A DNA stretch of 64,000 nt from Arachnopeziza araneosa (GCA_003988855.1 QYAI01000064.1:1-64000); one strand, 5' to 3'. Positions 21,304 through 33,122 are shown, numbered from the stretch's first letter. The notes: generated by a model from the letters alone, not told the origin. Program-made: numbers and translations.

Positions 21304-22954
21304 ATGGACGGCAAAATTCTCGCAGCATCCAACAAATACCCCAAGCCTGTCGATCGCATCTTTCAGTATGGAACCGCGGGGTTCAGGATGAAGGCTGTCC
21401 TACTCGATAGTGTCGTCTTTCGTGTTGGCCTCACTGCAGCTCTTCGATCTCGAAAACTTGGAGGTCAGACAATTGGTATTATGATCACAGCTTCGCACAA
21501 TCCTCCGGAAGATAATGGTGTCAAGCTGGTTGATCCAATGGGCGAGATGCTGGAGAACAGCTGGGAAGCTTATTCGACTGAACTGGCCAATGCGAAAGAC
21601 GAAGATGTTGTCAAGGTCTACAGGAGCTTGGAAGAAAAGTTAAAAATTAATTCAAAGACACCTGCAAGAGTCATCTACGCCAGAGACACAAGACAATCGG
21701 GACCTAGGCTTGTTCAGGCCTTGGTAGACGCACTGCAAGCCGCAGGTGTTGAATCCACGGATTACAAGCTCTTGACCACCCCCCAATTGCATTATCTTAC
21801 GAGATGTACAAATACGGAAGGTACTCCACAAAGTTACGGTGATGTCAGCGAGAAGGGATATTACGAGAAGCTCAGTGAGGCATTTGTGCGTGCGATGAAA
21901 GGAAAGAAAACAGTTGGGCCAGTTACTGTGGATTGTGCGAATGGAGTTGGCGGACCGAAACTGGTTGAATTGGTGAAATATCTCCCCAAAGCCTCGTCAG
22001 GAGGGGTTGAGATTAAAATTGTCAACGATGATGTTGTTCGGCCGGAGGTGCTAAACTACGAGGTATTGTCCAGCACCGCATATCATCTAGCGCTAACAAC
22101 TACAGTGTGGTGCAGATTTCGTAAAAACCAAGCAGCGAGCACCACCAGCTTCCAAAGTAGGAAATAACGAGCGTTGCTGTTCTTATGATGGTGATGCAGA
22201 TCGAATTATCTACTACTTCAATGATCCCGAACATGGCTTCCGTCTGCTAGATGGTGACAAGATTGCTACACTTGCTGCATCTTTCATTGGTGATCTCACA
22301 AGAGAAGCACGCCTTTCGGATGAGCTCAAGATTGGTATCGTTCAAACAGCATACGCCAATGGCGCTTCAACCAAGTACGTTGAGAAGTCTCTGGGTCTTC
22401 CAGTCGTCTGCACACCGACAGGAGTGAAATGGCTTCATCACGCAGCAACCAAGTTTGATGTTGGAGTGTACTTTGAGGCAAATGGACATGGAACGGTTGT
22501 TTTCTCGCAACAAGCATTGAAGGCTTTCAAAACCAAGGAACCTGAGTCTCCTGCTCAAGCTGCAGCTCTCGATACCCTCCGTGCGTTAACCGACCTCATT
22601 AACCAGACCGTCGGAGATGCTCTTTCCGATATGCTTCTCGTCGAGACGATTCTTGCTCATAAATCATGGACCCCGAGAGAATGGGATCTCACATATGTCG
22701 ATTTGCCAAACAGACTAGTGAGAGTGGAGGTTGCGGATAGGAATGCGTTCAAGACTACCGATGCTGAGCGGAAACTGGTAGAACCACAAGGCTTACAAGA
22801 GCAGATAGATGCACTTGTGAAGAAATACAAGGATGGAAGATCATTTGCTAGAGCTTCCGGCACCGAGGATGCTGTGCGCGTTTATGCTGAGGCGGCAACA
22901 AGAAGTGAGGCTGATGATCTTGCAAGCAAGGTAGCGACAATGTGCCACTTGTGA
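21304..22954 (+). CDS. agm1: Phosphoacetylglucosamine mutase
   Basis: Two exons (21304-22062, 22106-22954) encode 535 residues, about the usual family length. The 43-nt intron has a GCTAAC branch site. The enzyme interconverts GlcNAc-6-phosphate and GlcNAc-1-phosphate on the route to UDP-GlcNAc, which feeds chitin and glycoprotein synthesis. The phosphoserine loop TASHNPPEDNG carries the active Ser64. The metal-binding loop YDGDADR is at 280-286. The C-terminal phosphate-binding loop reads RASGTEDAVRVYAE. The start at 21,304 fits the family; an upstream in-frame ATG at 21,235 would add 23 residues with no known counterpart. The yeast orthologue is PCM1. Confidence 0.95.
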
Positions 22955-23076
22955 GCCTTGGAATGGAAGAAATTATGGAATATTAAGACTAAATACTTGG
23001 TTAGGAGCTATTGATGAAATTTAGATACCATGCAATAAAAGTTCCCATTTAAAATGCCGACTACCTCCTATGTGAC

Positions 23077-23944
23077 TCAATTACCCTTCGTATCTTCTTC
23101 ATCTGTCTTTGGAACACTGACAAATACTGGAACGGTGACAGCATTTAGACTTCGGAACGCCTAGAAGAGATGAGTTAGATCAATCTAAGATGTCTATTTG
23201 AAAACTGTCATGAAGGCAAGCAGAGAAGAAACTTCTCTCTGCACACCTTCCATGGCCAACCCTAACGTATGCCACTACAAGCCCAGAAAGCCACCATCTG
23301 TCTAGTCCTCAACCACCGGATTGGGTTGACAAAAGTAACAAGACCTACCTTGGCAAACGCACCCTCTGGAATGTCTCCATTCCACCTATCTTCAACACCT
23401 GTGATCTTACTTCCTGTTACATCTGTATGAATCTTGACCACACTTTCGATCGTCTTTTCTATCCCTATACCTTTCATTTTATACTTTGTTTTCAGATCAA
23501 TAGTGATCGGGTTGCCAGCTGAAGTAACTTCTTGGTGCAACTGGGTGATTTCAGGAAAGGCTGCTTTCAACCCATACCATTGGGCCTCGAACTGTCTGCG
23601 GCCTTTAGATTGCGTAAGGGGATCATTAAACGTGGCATCGTCGGTCCAAAGCTGGAGTTTTTTCAGAGTTGGCTTGCCCAAGAATAACTAGATTTTGGTC
23701 AGCTATTGAATGAAAGATATGGTACCCTTACATCTAGGACGCTTCCCACGAGTGTCTTCTGCTCCGTGGTCAACTGAACGCCAGCTGCTGTGTTTATAGT
23801 GGTATTTTCGATGCCTAAATCATTTGAATTGGTAGATGTGCTCATCTTGGCTCCTCTTCCAGCTTGCGCAGTGGATGAAGCTTTGGATATTCCAATTGGA
23901 GAAATTATTGTTCTTGTGTAATATCGCAGAATTGAAGAATTCAT
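23077..23944 (-). CDS. Small NTF2/SnoaL-like protein, possibly mitochondrial
   Basis: Three exons (23944-23732, 23687-23349, 23160-23077) give 211 residues. The second intron is 188 nt, long for this window. The core (LFLGKPTLKKLQLWTDDA... to ...VEDRWNGDIPEG) has the helix-then-curved-sheet pattern of small NTF2-like proteins, with a WxDDAxFxDPL segment typical of that fold. No catalytic residues can be assigned. The first 33 residues are rich in R, S, T and I and lack acids, as in mitochondrial targeting sequences. A second ATG at 23,845 would give a cytosolic form. The function is not known. Confidence 0.75.
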
Positions 23945-24438
23945 GGAAAGATTTTAAAATTATTGTGAGGATAATGTGTATTGGAATTGGAATACCATTT
24001 AACTTGATAATCGCGTCACGACCTGAAATTGTTGACATCATCATTCTGCAACTCGCCTGGCGCCAAGTCACTTGACTGCGAAAAGCCAAAGTCCAATATA
24101 TTGTGACATTTCAATGATGATACTGACAAAGCAGAAAGCACGGGATTGTCCAATTTAAAAGAGGGCCTTCGCGCTAATATGAAGCCATAGCAATTCTCAC
24201 TTAAATCTAGTCTCTGAGCTCACAAATCATAAGAAAACTTCTCATATGCCATTTATTCATCATCTAGAAGAGGGAACCTTATAGCCTCTATGCTATACTA
24301 CCACTGAACGCCATTTACTCCATCCGGTGCTCATAAACATGATATCATCCACCCAGATGATCAGAGGCAAAGGAAATTCAGGGTCTGCGCTCTCAGCCGC
24401 GAAATAACCCATCCGCCATACCTACAGTATATGCATAA
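23945..24438. other. Spacer between two minus-strand genes
   Basis: This is the 3' flank of the PRMT gene and upstream region of the NTF2-like gene. No coding region is supported. Confidence 0.4.
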
Positions 24439-25712
24439 CTAGCACATCTTGTACTCGCAACTTCCCTCAGCGTGACGCATTGGATCATCGGTCTCCAATT
24501 TGTAGCTAATTTTCACATCTAGATCCCGCTTATTCTTGGCATTTGGCTTGTTCTCTAAGACGCCTCGTATTTGCTCTCCTTGCTGCACTGTTAAGACCTC
24601 ACGGAGGTAGAAAACTGTCTGCTTCCAATGGGTATATTTTGTGTGCGGTCCAGTACTGAACCGAATGGGCTTGTGACAAGCAGTAAAATCGATATCGAAC
24701 CACGCAATCAGAGCATGGACGAAGTCATCACGTTGGCAATGGAGAACAAATGGAGAGGAGAATGCGAGATCGGCAGTGGTACAGGTATAGAGATCGAGAG
24801 TCAGAACAGCGGTAGGATCCGTTACGACTGCTTTTATTTCGACGGTATCGACAAGAGGTTCGGTGAGGGCTGTATGCTTCAAGGGAGAGTAATCAAATCC
24901 ATAGACGTTATCCCAGACTCCAAACAGTCAGTATCTTATCATACGCAGATGGAATAGACTCACAGCCAATCTTCTCATCCTTGTACTCTCCATCCTCAAT
25001 ACCAGCCATGAAGATAGTAGCCTTGTCAGGGAAGATCAAACCATTTGGCGCCAGATACTTATCTCTAGCGTAGAGAACAGTATCCAGCATCGACTCGTAG
25101 AGCAAGAAATAACCCATCCACTCGGAGATAATAATATCAACCTTGGGGAAGGGCAGTTCCACCTCCTCCATCTTTCCTTGTAGCAGAGTGATCTTATCAG
25201 ACATTCCATTCACCTCGATAATTTCTTTGGCCTTTTCGATGATCGTAGACATATCGACGCCAATAACGTGCTTGGCCCCTGCTCTTACCGCGAACCTAGC
25301 AATGTCAGCAATTCGCAGGGGAAGAGGAGGTGTGGAGAGCAATTCGTACATGGAAAGAATGGATGTGCCACAGCCTACATCAAGAACAATCTTATCCTTG
25401 AACAAATGCTTGTTCTGAACGATGGCATTCATGTATGATCTCGTACGGACTTCATCTTTCTGCCAAAGGTCAGTCGAGTCTGCCAGATGGGGTAGCATTG
25501 TCGCTGCAGGTACACACCAACATTTCTTCATGAATGCCTTGATTTGCGGATTAGCAGTCTGCGCCTGGGATGGTAGTGTCCATAGCATACCATGATGGTT
25601 ATAACTATTATGATGTTAGTGTTTTGTTGTTTTGGGAAGCCAGAATCGCGACTTACCTGTTGAAATAGTGAACCTCGGAGTGATCCATTCCCTTCAATTT
25701 GTCTTCTGCCAT
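24439..25712 (-). CDS. rmtA: Protein arginine N-methyltransferase 1 (PRMT1/Hmt1/RmtA type)
   Basis: Five exons (25712-25657, 25604-25591, 25479-25350, 25295-24964, 24917-24439) encode 336 residues. The second exon is 14 nt. The protein starts MAEDKLKGMDHSEVHYFNS, as in fungal PRMT1, and keeps exactly the family spacing before KDEVRTRSY. Motif I is VLDVGCGTSILSM, with Ser63 where PRMT1 normally has the third Gly. The double-E loop is SEWMGYFLLYE (E125, E134) and the THW loop is THWKQTVFYL. It transfers methyl from SAM to arginines of histone H4 and RNA-binding proteins. Two introns (25,480-25,590 and 25,296-25,349) are multiples of three without stops, so retention would insert 37 or 18 residues. 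Confidence 0.93.
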
Positions 25713-26308
25713 GACCACGAAGTGCTTTTGATCAAGCAGATAGCTCCTCTCGAGGACGAACAGCGCGCGAAGAAAAGTTTGAATATGGTGCGGAAGCGGT
25801 CAACGACAATAGTTACTGAGCGGGATTGGGCTGGGCCTTTGGGAATTTTTCGAGGGCGCAGAAACATACTGCCGTTCCTGACCGCCCTCGGTCTAGCGAG
25901 GAGGAGGGACAATAGCAAAGAAAAATCGCACCGAATTCACCGGATTCTTCAACCTTGGGTGCTTCCAATCAATACAATACCCATCATCACAATCCTTTCG
26001 TGTGCACGCAGTTTACCTTTCTTCGTCGCCTGCCCACAATGACATTGTGGAAATAGTCATTTCAATTGCCCCACCAAGGACTTCGCCTGCCAAAGTTAGA
26101 GTCAACCACCCGACCACAGATTTTCCCCTCCAGTCCTTCATTCTCACCCGCACTCCAACAACGTCCATCACCACCCTCAACTCCACCCTCCATTGATCCA
26201 ACCAGCATCCATTCATCACGTGTACGAGATATCACAGGCAGAGTATCGTTCTACGATCTATCGCAACAAGTAGCTATCGCCATCGCTATCACAAGGTGGG
26301 GTGACAGA
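25713..26308. promoter_or_regulatory. Divergent promoter region, PRMT1 and Brf1
   Basis: Two housekeeping genes are transcribed outward from this 0.6-kb spacer. It is C-rich near the Brf1 start. No specific element could be assigned. Confidence 0.45.
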
Positions 26309-28858
26309 ATGGCTCCTCCCAAGAAGATCCCCCCAACGGCTCGGCCAAACCCTCTACGAAATCGGAAACAAATCAACGCTCCCGTGGCACTTTCACGCCA
26401 AGCAAAGGCTACTGTGCTTCCACCAAAACGCGGCTGTCCGAACCAGACTTGCAATACTCCTGACGTTCAAGATGGTGTCTGTCATAGCTGTGGTACCATC
26501 ATCGATGACTCAAACATCGTATCCGAGGTGCAATTTGGGGAGACCTCAAGTGGTGCTGCAGTTGTTCAGGGTAGTTATCTCAGTGCAGATCAGGGAACCG
26601 CCCGAAGTCTAGGATCTGCCTTCAAGCGAGCTGGTGGCATGGAAGCACGAGAAACGACTTTCCGAGAAGGTATGTTCATATCCACAACTTTTCGAACTCG
26701 TGTTAATATTCGGTAGGTCGCCAATTGATGTCCTCTTATGTTGGACAACTCCAGGTCAGTGAAGTTGCAATGAATGCTGGCCTTCAGATCTTCAAACTCG
26801 CTGCTATGAACAACTTCATCCAAGGTCGTCGAATGGAGATTGTCGCTGCAGTTTGCTTGTATAGCGGTTGTCGAGCACATCCACCATGTAGGATCATGCT
26901 AATTGATTTTGCCGATAAGATTCAAGTACGAGCTCCCGTCTTCTTGATTTCCTCGCTGACCACTTTAGGTAAACGTTTTCAAACTCGGACGCACCTTCAA
27001 AGCCCTTCATCGTACAATTACGTTAGCCGCGGATGGTCTCATGCCTATTCTTCCAGAAGATTTGATCTGGCGATTTTCCAATCAACTTGATTTTGGAACC
27101 TTGACAAACAGGGTAGCTGAAGACGCTGTGCGAATAGCCCAGCGCATGAGCCTGGACTGGATGGTCATGGGAAGACGCCCTTCTGGTGTCTGTGGTGCTT
27201 GCATAATTCTGGCAGCTCGCATGCACAACTTTCGCCGCACCGTCACTGAAGTTGTTTACATCGTTAAGGTTACCACAGTTACAATTCAAAAACGCCTCGA
27301 AGAATTCAAAGTTACGCAGTCCTCGGCTCTAACAGTTGACGAGTTCCTGAACAATGAATTCTTAGAATCCGCCCACGATCCACCATCCTTTTATGAAAAA
27401 TCCGAGGAGTTCCAGAAGACGAAAAAGAAGCGCAAACGAAGAATCAAGACATATGGTGATGACGAGGATGAAGAGGATGAAGATGATGCAACAAACCAAG
27501 AAGATGGTGAACCATTGAATAAACGCCAAAAAACGGCCATAGCCCCACCCCGTCTTGATGCCGATGGCTTTGCTATTCCAGCACAACCTATTCAGTCTCA
27601 TGACATTCCAATCGATCCTCAGCTCAGCGAGACTCAACCTGGCAATATTCAAGTGGGTCATGCTCAGGTTGGCGATCTTTCGCTTGATGATCCTGCCGTT
27701 CAAGACCGAACAGGGGAGTCAATTGAAAAGCTTATTGCTGAATTCGGAGACCATCCTGAAATGAACACTCTCGACAAGCAGATGACCGTTGATAGCGCGA
27801 GTAATTCCAAACAGCAGATTCAAGGACCCGAAAAAGAACAGCAGCAAGCTATTGAAGTTTCCGACGAGTGGGCACTAGCTGAAGATAGACTGGCTAGTGA
27901 AATTGGTGAGATGATCTCTGCTCCAAGCAGTCTTGAGCATGCTGAAGCTTATGCACGAACCCGCAACTATGCATTGGAACATGTCCGACGGCATGATGAG
28001 ATAAACCCACCTCAAAATGTCAGCATGGAAGTCGATATTGGCGAAGATGAATTCGCCCATGACATCGAAGTTCAAGGTTGCTTGCTTTCACCTGAAGAAG
28101 CTGCGAAGAAGGAACAGCTTTGGGTTAACGCCAACAAGGATTGGTTACGCAAACAGCAACTCAAAGAGTGGAAGAAGAGGCAAGCAGCAAATGGGCCACC
28201 CAAAGCTCGCCGTAACCGCAAAAAGAAACCAAGGATCGGAGAAGGTCAAACAACGCCTGCTGCCTCTCCGGCTGAAGCTGCAGAAAGTGTTCTCAAAGCA
28301 CGGAGCTTCTCGAAAAAGATCAATTATGAAGCTCTTCACAGTATGTTCCAAAGTATTGAGAAGATGCAAGGCTTGGGGAGCGCAGGAACAAGTCGAGTCA
28401 CCTCCAGAGCTGGCTCCGATATAGATGGCTCGGAGGTATCGGGGTCAAGGGCGGGCTCAGTTGCACCATCCGCAGCCGGAGACCGCGACTCTACTCCATT
28501 GATCCGGGGTCCAAGAACTCGAACTGAGCGTAGCCATGCGCAGAAAGCACGAACAGCCGAAGTAGAAGCTGCTTCTACCACAATCAACACGTCAGATGAC
28601 GAGGAAGCAGATGAAAGTGACTATGTTCAACCAATCGTCCAGCCAGTCGCTCCTATCGCTCATGGTGAGGACGAACCTGATTGGAGAGCAGAAGTTCGTG
28701 CTTCGCGTAATGATGAAGAAGATCAGGATGAAGAAGATGATGCAGAAGACTACAATGAAGATGAGATGGGCGATATTGATGATGATGCCGTGTTTGATGA
28801 CGGCGATGTTGTACGAGGTTTTGGTGGGAATGACATGGATGAAGAAGACTTTGATTGA
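26309..28858 (+). CDS. brf1: TFIIIB subunit Brf1
   Basis: Three exons (26309-26669, 26717-26925, 26969-28858) encode 819 residues. The protein recruits RNA polymerase III to tRNA and 5S genes together with TBP and Bdp1. An N-terminal basic lead is followed by the TFIIB-type zinc ribbon (CPNQTCNTPDVQDGVCHSCG) and the linker SEVQFGETSSGAA. Two cyclin folds follow; the second includes WMVMGRRPSGVCGACIILAAR. An acidic stretch (DDEDEEDEDD) comes next. The C-terminal half contains the Brf1 homology region, with KKEQLWVNANKDWLRKQQLKEW and KKINYEALHSMF, and a very acidic end. Length is normal for filamentous fungi. Confidence 0.94.
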
Positions 28859-29597
28859 ACATATCAGTTTGATTGGCGAAAGCCGGGGCATTTTACAGCA
28901 TGAAGCATTTCGGTTGGGCGTTCTCCTGGCATTCTGCAGGTTAGAATCAGGACGACGGAGTTTTAGGTTCTTTTCATGATACCCAGACTTGAAAATGGTT
29001 CTCTATTTCTACAGCTAGATGTCCAGAGCTTCAATTCGATTAAATTCGTTGAATAAATTTCGCGAGACCTCAGATGTTTGATTGTGGCGGCTCTCCATGA
29101 TGCTCAACTTACTTGGTACTTCAGCTGACTTCGCACATGCACGAGGAATTATATACTGGCGTCAAGGTCACAGAATATGAAAGCTTCGATCTTCTCAGTT
29201 GTATTTCCTTTTCAGAAAATGATCTTCGAGGGTGATATCGCGCCTCTTCTATCCTTGCCTTGCTTCTGCCTATGTTGGCTGCGATGCCCCTTGACCGCGT
29301 CGCTTAGTGAGTAACGTCTGCGCCACCACCACCATTGAATAGCCACAAAAACACGAGAACGCCTTGAAGTTTGCCATCTTTTGGTCAAAATATCCTGGAA
29401 TTCTGAAATGAACTGAATTCGCCTTGCCATTAACCCCGATAATGCTAGCAAGAATTGAAGCTTAGGTTGTTCATAGGCTTCACTTCTACGCCTTTCGAAT
29501 ATATAAGTGAGCTGGATCAAAACTTCCCTTTCTCAACTCAGGTACTTTATCCTATTATTTCACTAGCCTTCATTCTAAATACGTTTCTGTATTTTCA
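28859..29597. other. Spacer downstream of Brf1
   Basis: No coding region is supported; this holds the Brf1 3' flank and the upstream region of the 2EXR gene. Confidence 0.4.
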
Positions 29598-30430
29598 ATG
29601 TCGACCTTGGAATCGTTCCCGCAATTCGGAAACTTCCCTCTCGAGATTCGCAATAAGATATGGCAAATCTCTCTTGGAACTCCACGACTCTTGCAGGTTG
29701 TGTTTGATTACAAGCCGTTGGCATACGGTGTACCTGCAACCTTCAAAGTGAACCCAGCATCATATGGGGGTCGCCACCCAGCTGCGTTGTCCGTGAGCCG
29801 AGAGTCTCGCGAAGAAGCCCTTCACCATCTCACATTCCTACATCGAGCTTACTGGAACCTGGACATCGACATCCCATATTTTGAGATCCAGAATAATGCC
29901 GACGAACAGGTGACTGCACCGGCGGAGTTTAAGAAGGCAGGGCACCTGAAGAAATTCAAGCATATTGCCATTGACTGGAACATGTGGATGTGGCGACAAC
30001 GAACTGCCACAATGGAATTCAGATTTACCTTTCACAACAAGTTTGACGGTTTTGAGACTCCGTAAGTTGAACAGTTTCCAATCTTGCAAAGACTACTAAT
30101 GATCGAGATAGCATTGACATCTTAAACGGCACACCCAATATCCAGACTTGCGTCTTCGTGTATCGGGATCATACACTCGAATCGGACTACCCCGTTCCTT
30201 TTAAGCCTTGGCGTCTCGGTCCACTCACTGCAGAGACCGCCCTCACGCCTGATTACTTGAGTCTCGTAATGATTGCTAGAGAAATGATGGAAGAAGGACG
30301 AACGCAGCTGAAGAGAAAAGATGAAATAGAGATAGATTTCTTGGCAATTCATGACAGAGAAAGACACCACCTACCAGCGGAACGACGGAAGAGACAGCCA
30401 GCTGGATGGGAAATGGACTGGTTTGGTTGA
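29598..30430 (+). CDS. 2EXR domain protein
   Basis: Two exons (29598-30061, 30112-30430) encode 260 residues. The N-terminus reads FPQFGNFPLEIRNKIWQIS, the conserved opening of the fungal 2EXR family, followed by ALSVSRESREEAL (the second conserved helix, SREsR). The remainder, with HIAIDWNMWMW, is typical of these proteins. 2EXR proteins are highly expanded in filamentous ascomycetes and have no established biochemical activity. The C-terminus is charged and probably flexible. Confidence 0.85.
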
Positions 30431-30487
30431 TGAGTTGAAAGATCTGGAGAGGGTGTTATCATGAATTAAACCAGCTGAAATTCTCTT

Positions 30488-31330
30488 TCAATCACTCAAG
30501 TCCCCCAACCCCTCCAAAAACTCTACCAATTCCCCAGAGAGCTTGACTCTCTTTCTCAGTACCCTCTGCACTCTCTCCATGCCCTCTTCTTCTCTCTTTA
30601 GTACCATCGCACCAAAAACCCTCCACTGCATAGCAGCACTCCTCGTCCCTTCCCCGTCCAACTCCCTCAACTTCAGATCGGCCAGCACACCATCAAAGAG
30701 AGCGGCGATGTGATTCGAGATGTCTTTATCCAGCATAGTCTCCCGTTCCATGACGGCGCGGAGGACCTTGAGGGCGCCCATCACGAGCATGGGATAGCTG
30801 TTGGGCGGGAGGCGGCTGGCAATCTTGCGCTGCGAGCGGAGCGGGAGGGCGAGGAACGAGGAGAAGTAGAGCGGGAGCCGCGCGAGCGTCTGGGAGTCCA
30901 CGAGGGCGTACTTCTCGTTGTAGAGGCCGCTCAGGTCGGCGTGTAGTCGTTTGAGGGTGTTGCAGAGCTGCACGCTCGACGGAGGGAGAGCGTCGGTGAT
31001 GGCGGAGAGCTCGGCGAGGTTCTGCGTGGCGATCTGTTTGAGGTGGCGCTGGAAGGAAGTTGTCTCGTGTAGGAGACTGCGGATGTGCGTTGTTATCTGC
31101 TGTTGCTGCTGGATGAGTTCAGGAGGTGAACAGGCTGAGTTGGGCCGGCTCGGTTGAGGAGAACTGTGAGGGGAGCCGCACAGAGTTCTCTCAGAGTCGC
31201 AAGTGAGTCGGGGTGTTGGAGGAGGCTTCAATTCAATCTCAATGATAGGATCAGTCGGCGACTTTTGCGGCTTTGGCTCTGATTTGGATAGACAGCGATG
31301 TCGCATAAGGCCAGAAAGGGTGCAACCCAT
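30488..31330 (-). CDS. Fungal protein with N-terminal acylation signal, function unknown
   Basis: One exon encodes 280 residues from the ATG at 31,330; the frame remains open to an ATG at 31,492. The 31,330 start is preferred because it gives MGCTLSGL, an N-myristoylation type signal (Gly2, Ser6) with Cys3 available for palmitoylation. A Pro/Ser-rich linker (about 25-80) follows. The rest is a long helical region (LIQQQQQITTHIRSLLHETTSFQ to the end), including KYALVDSQTLARLPLYFSSF. No enzymatic motif is seen. A membrane-attached helical adaptor is an inference. Confidence 0.65.
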   Translation of the reverse strand: MGCTLSGLMRHRCLSKSEPKPQKSPTDPIIEIELKPPPTPRLTCDSERTLCGSPHSSPQPSRPNSACSPPELIQQQQQITTHIRSLLHETTSFQRHLKQIATQNLAELSAITDALPPSSVQLCNTLKRLHADLSGLYNEKYALVDSQTLARLPLYFSSFLALPLRSQRKIASRLPPNSYPMLVMGALKVLRAVMERETMLDKDISNHIAALFDGVLADLKLRELDGEGTRSAAMQWRVFGAMVLKREEEGMERVQRVLRKRVKLSGELVEFLEGLGDLSD

Positions 31331-31530
31331 CCTTAAAACCAATCGCTCTGTCGATAGAGAACTATTCAGTGTCAGTAGAAGATGAGAGATATATAGTAAA
31401 ATATTTGGGAGGAATTTCAAGTATTGAATACTTGACGAACACTGTTTTGCCGTTGGCATGGTGGTTGAAGGAATGTTGTCACGGACGACCAATCACACTT
31501 CAACACTCAAGTGACATCCATTAGAGACAC

Positions 31531-31606
31531 AACATATGCATTCGTTGTACTCAATACATCCAGAACTACTATCAAACATATGCAATGGTTGTACTCAATA
31601 CATCCA
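31531..31606. repeat. Two-copy direct repeat, 30 bp, 46-bp period
   Basis: Two copies of a 30-bp unit beginning ACATATGCA and ending CTCAATACATCC lie at 31,531-31,560 and 31,577-31,606, with 2 mismatches. They sit in the short spacer between two minus-strand genes. A local duplication is the simplest reading. Confidence 0.7.
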
Positions 31607-31700
31607 ATCTGCAACATATTCATTCGCCGAACGCCATACAATCCACACATTGAAGATATCGCTGGTCAGTTTCCTCGCAATCAATGTGCATCTCAAACAC

Positions 31701-33122
31701 TCAAATGCAGATGGCAACAATACGCTTCGACAATGCGTCCAAATTAGAATAACTCGCCTCCATCGTGGCCAGTCTTCCATCAACAAATGGGCCAAATTGG
31801 CTCATCTCAACCTTGTCTCGCTTATTAACTTGGAAGTTTGGGTCCTCACTGAGCGAACCCAACAATGCCTTCATCTCGGCATCCAACTTTCGCTGCGCAG
31901 CCAAGTCGTCCTTAATTATTTGATGAATAATTTGAAACGGCAACGTCTCAACAGTATAAGCGCCCGCAGCAGAATAATCATTCTTCGCGTCGGAAAGCGC
32001 CTCCTTCACAGCCTCCAACGTATAGCTAGTTCTCTGGACTATAGCCGACTTCTTCAGGAAAATGATACGGCCTTTCTCTTTTGCAATATTGATCAAGCTT
32101 CTCATAGCCAAAAGTTCGGGCTTCTTGGGCAGATTTACAGTGTTGATGTGAACTGCGGTCTTGGTCAGGGTCTGGACCTTGTGACTACTCAATCGAACCA
32201 GATTTGCTGAGAGTTGCTGATATTGCTCGTATTGCTGGTTCAATCTTCGTTCAACTCTGCGTGCAATGCTCTCAAGCTGAGCAAACTCGTGGTCGGATAT
32301 AGCCTTCGACATGTTTGTTATCGGTGACGAAACGGCGGAGGTTCGAGGCGCGCTTTCGAGGGACTTGATAGAAGGAAGGGATGAGACGGAGGAGGAGAAT
32401 TTCGAGTCACGTCCAGTTGTCGAGGTAGAACTGTGTTTGCTGTGCTTGGACGGGTTATCGAGAAAGGTGGAGAAGAGTTGTGACGCCAGAGATATTGGTG
32501 GGTGAACTGTGACGGGTTCAATCTCAGGTACGGACGTGTCGAGGTTGTTTGGTGCCTGTGTAGATAGTCTGCGGGTAAAGGAAAAGCTGCGAGCAGAGAC
32601 GGTTGAAGTCTTCCTTGGCCTCGTGGCAGGTTGAAGGGAGATCTGTCGTGGTGAAGTTGGAAGAGCTCTAGATTGTTGAGTTGATGTAAGAGAGGCGATA
32701 GATTTGGATGATTGCGAATTTGTAGCAGGAAGCGTGGGTCGGCGTGACGACAAGTCTGGCGATGTCATAGTCCGCAACATTGGGTATCTATCCATAGATA
32801 CCGGCGGGCGTACCGACGTCACAGCATTAGATTTTGCTCTATCCACCACCTTTTCTCGGCCTTGAAAGCTCTCTCCCCCAGCCCATGTCGAGAGCCGCTC
32901 CACCTGCTGGTGGGACTTCCTTCGCAGACTGCGAACTGACTCTGGAGAGGGCTCTCGTGAATTTTTGGACTGAAAGACACCCAAGATGCGGGTCCTGATG
33001 GAGGATCTCCTCTGCAGTCCCTCCTCTTTCGTTTCCGACCGCTGGGATCGAATTGACATGGTCCTGCTCAACGAGGGAGGGATGATGAACAGCTCGGAGA
33101 TTCTCTTATCTACCTCCTCCAT
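31701..33122 (-). CDS. Ser-rich, helical C-terminal fungal protein, function unknown
   Basis: One exon encodes 473 residues. A second ATG 21 codons in (MSIRSQRSE) is an alternative start. The first 270 residues are disordered and Ser/Arg/Pro rich with many basic-S phosphorylation-like sites (RRSSIRT, RRLSTQ, RKTSTVSARS). The last 190 residues are ordered and helical: a coiled-coil-like segment (EFAQLESIARRVERRLNQQYEQYQQL), then AKEKGRIIFLKKSAIVQRTSYTLE split by loops. No known enzyme motif is recognised. The protein resembles cytosolic signalling or cytoskeletal adaptors in layout only. Confidence 0.7.
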   Translation of the reverse strand: MEEVDKRISELFIIPPSLSRTMSIRSQRSETKEEGLQRRSSIRTRILGVFQSKNSREPSPESVRSLRRKSHQQVERLSTWAGGESFQGREKVVDRAKSNAVTSVRPPVSMDRYPMLRTMTSPDLSSRRPTLPATNSQSSKSIASLTSTQQSRALPTSPRQISLQPATRPRKTSTVSARSFSFTRRLSTQAPNNLDTSVPEIEPVTVHPPISLASQLFSTFLDNPSKHSKHSSTSTTGRDSKFSSSVSSLPSIKSLESAPRTSAVSSPITNMSKAISDHEFAQLESIARRVERRLNQQYEQYQQLSANLVRLSSHKVQTLTKTAVHINTVNLPKKPELLAMRSLINIAKEKGRIIFLKKSAIVQRTSYTLEAVKEALSDAKNDYSAAGAYTVETLPFQIIHQIIKDDLAAQRKLDAEMKALLGSLSEDPNFQVNKRDKVEMSQFGPFVDGRLATMEASYSNLDALSKRIVAICI

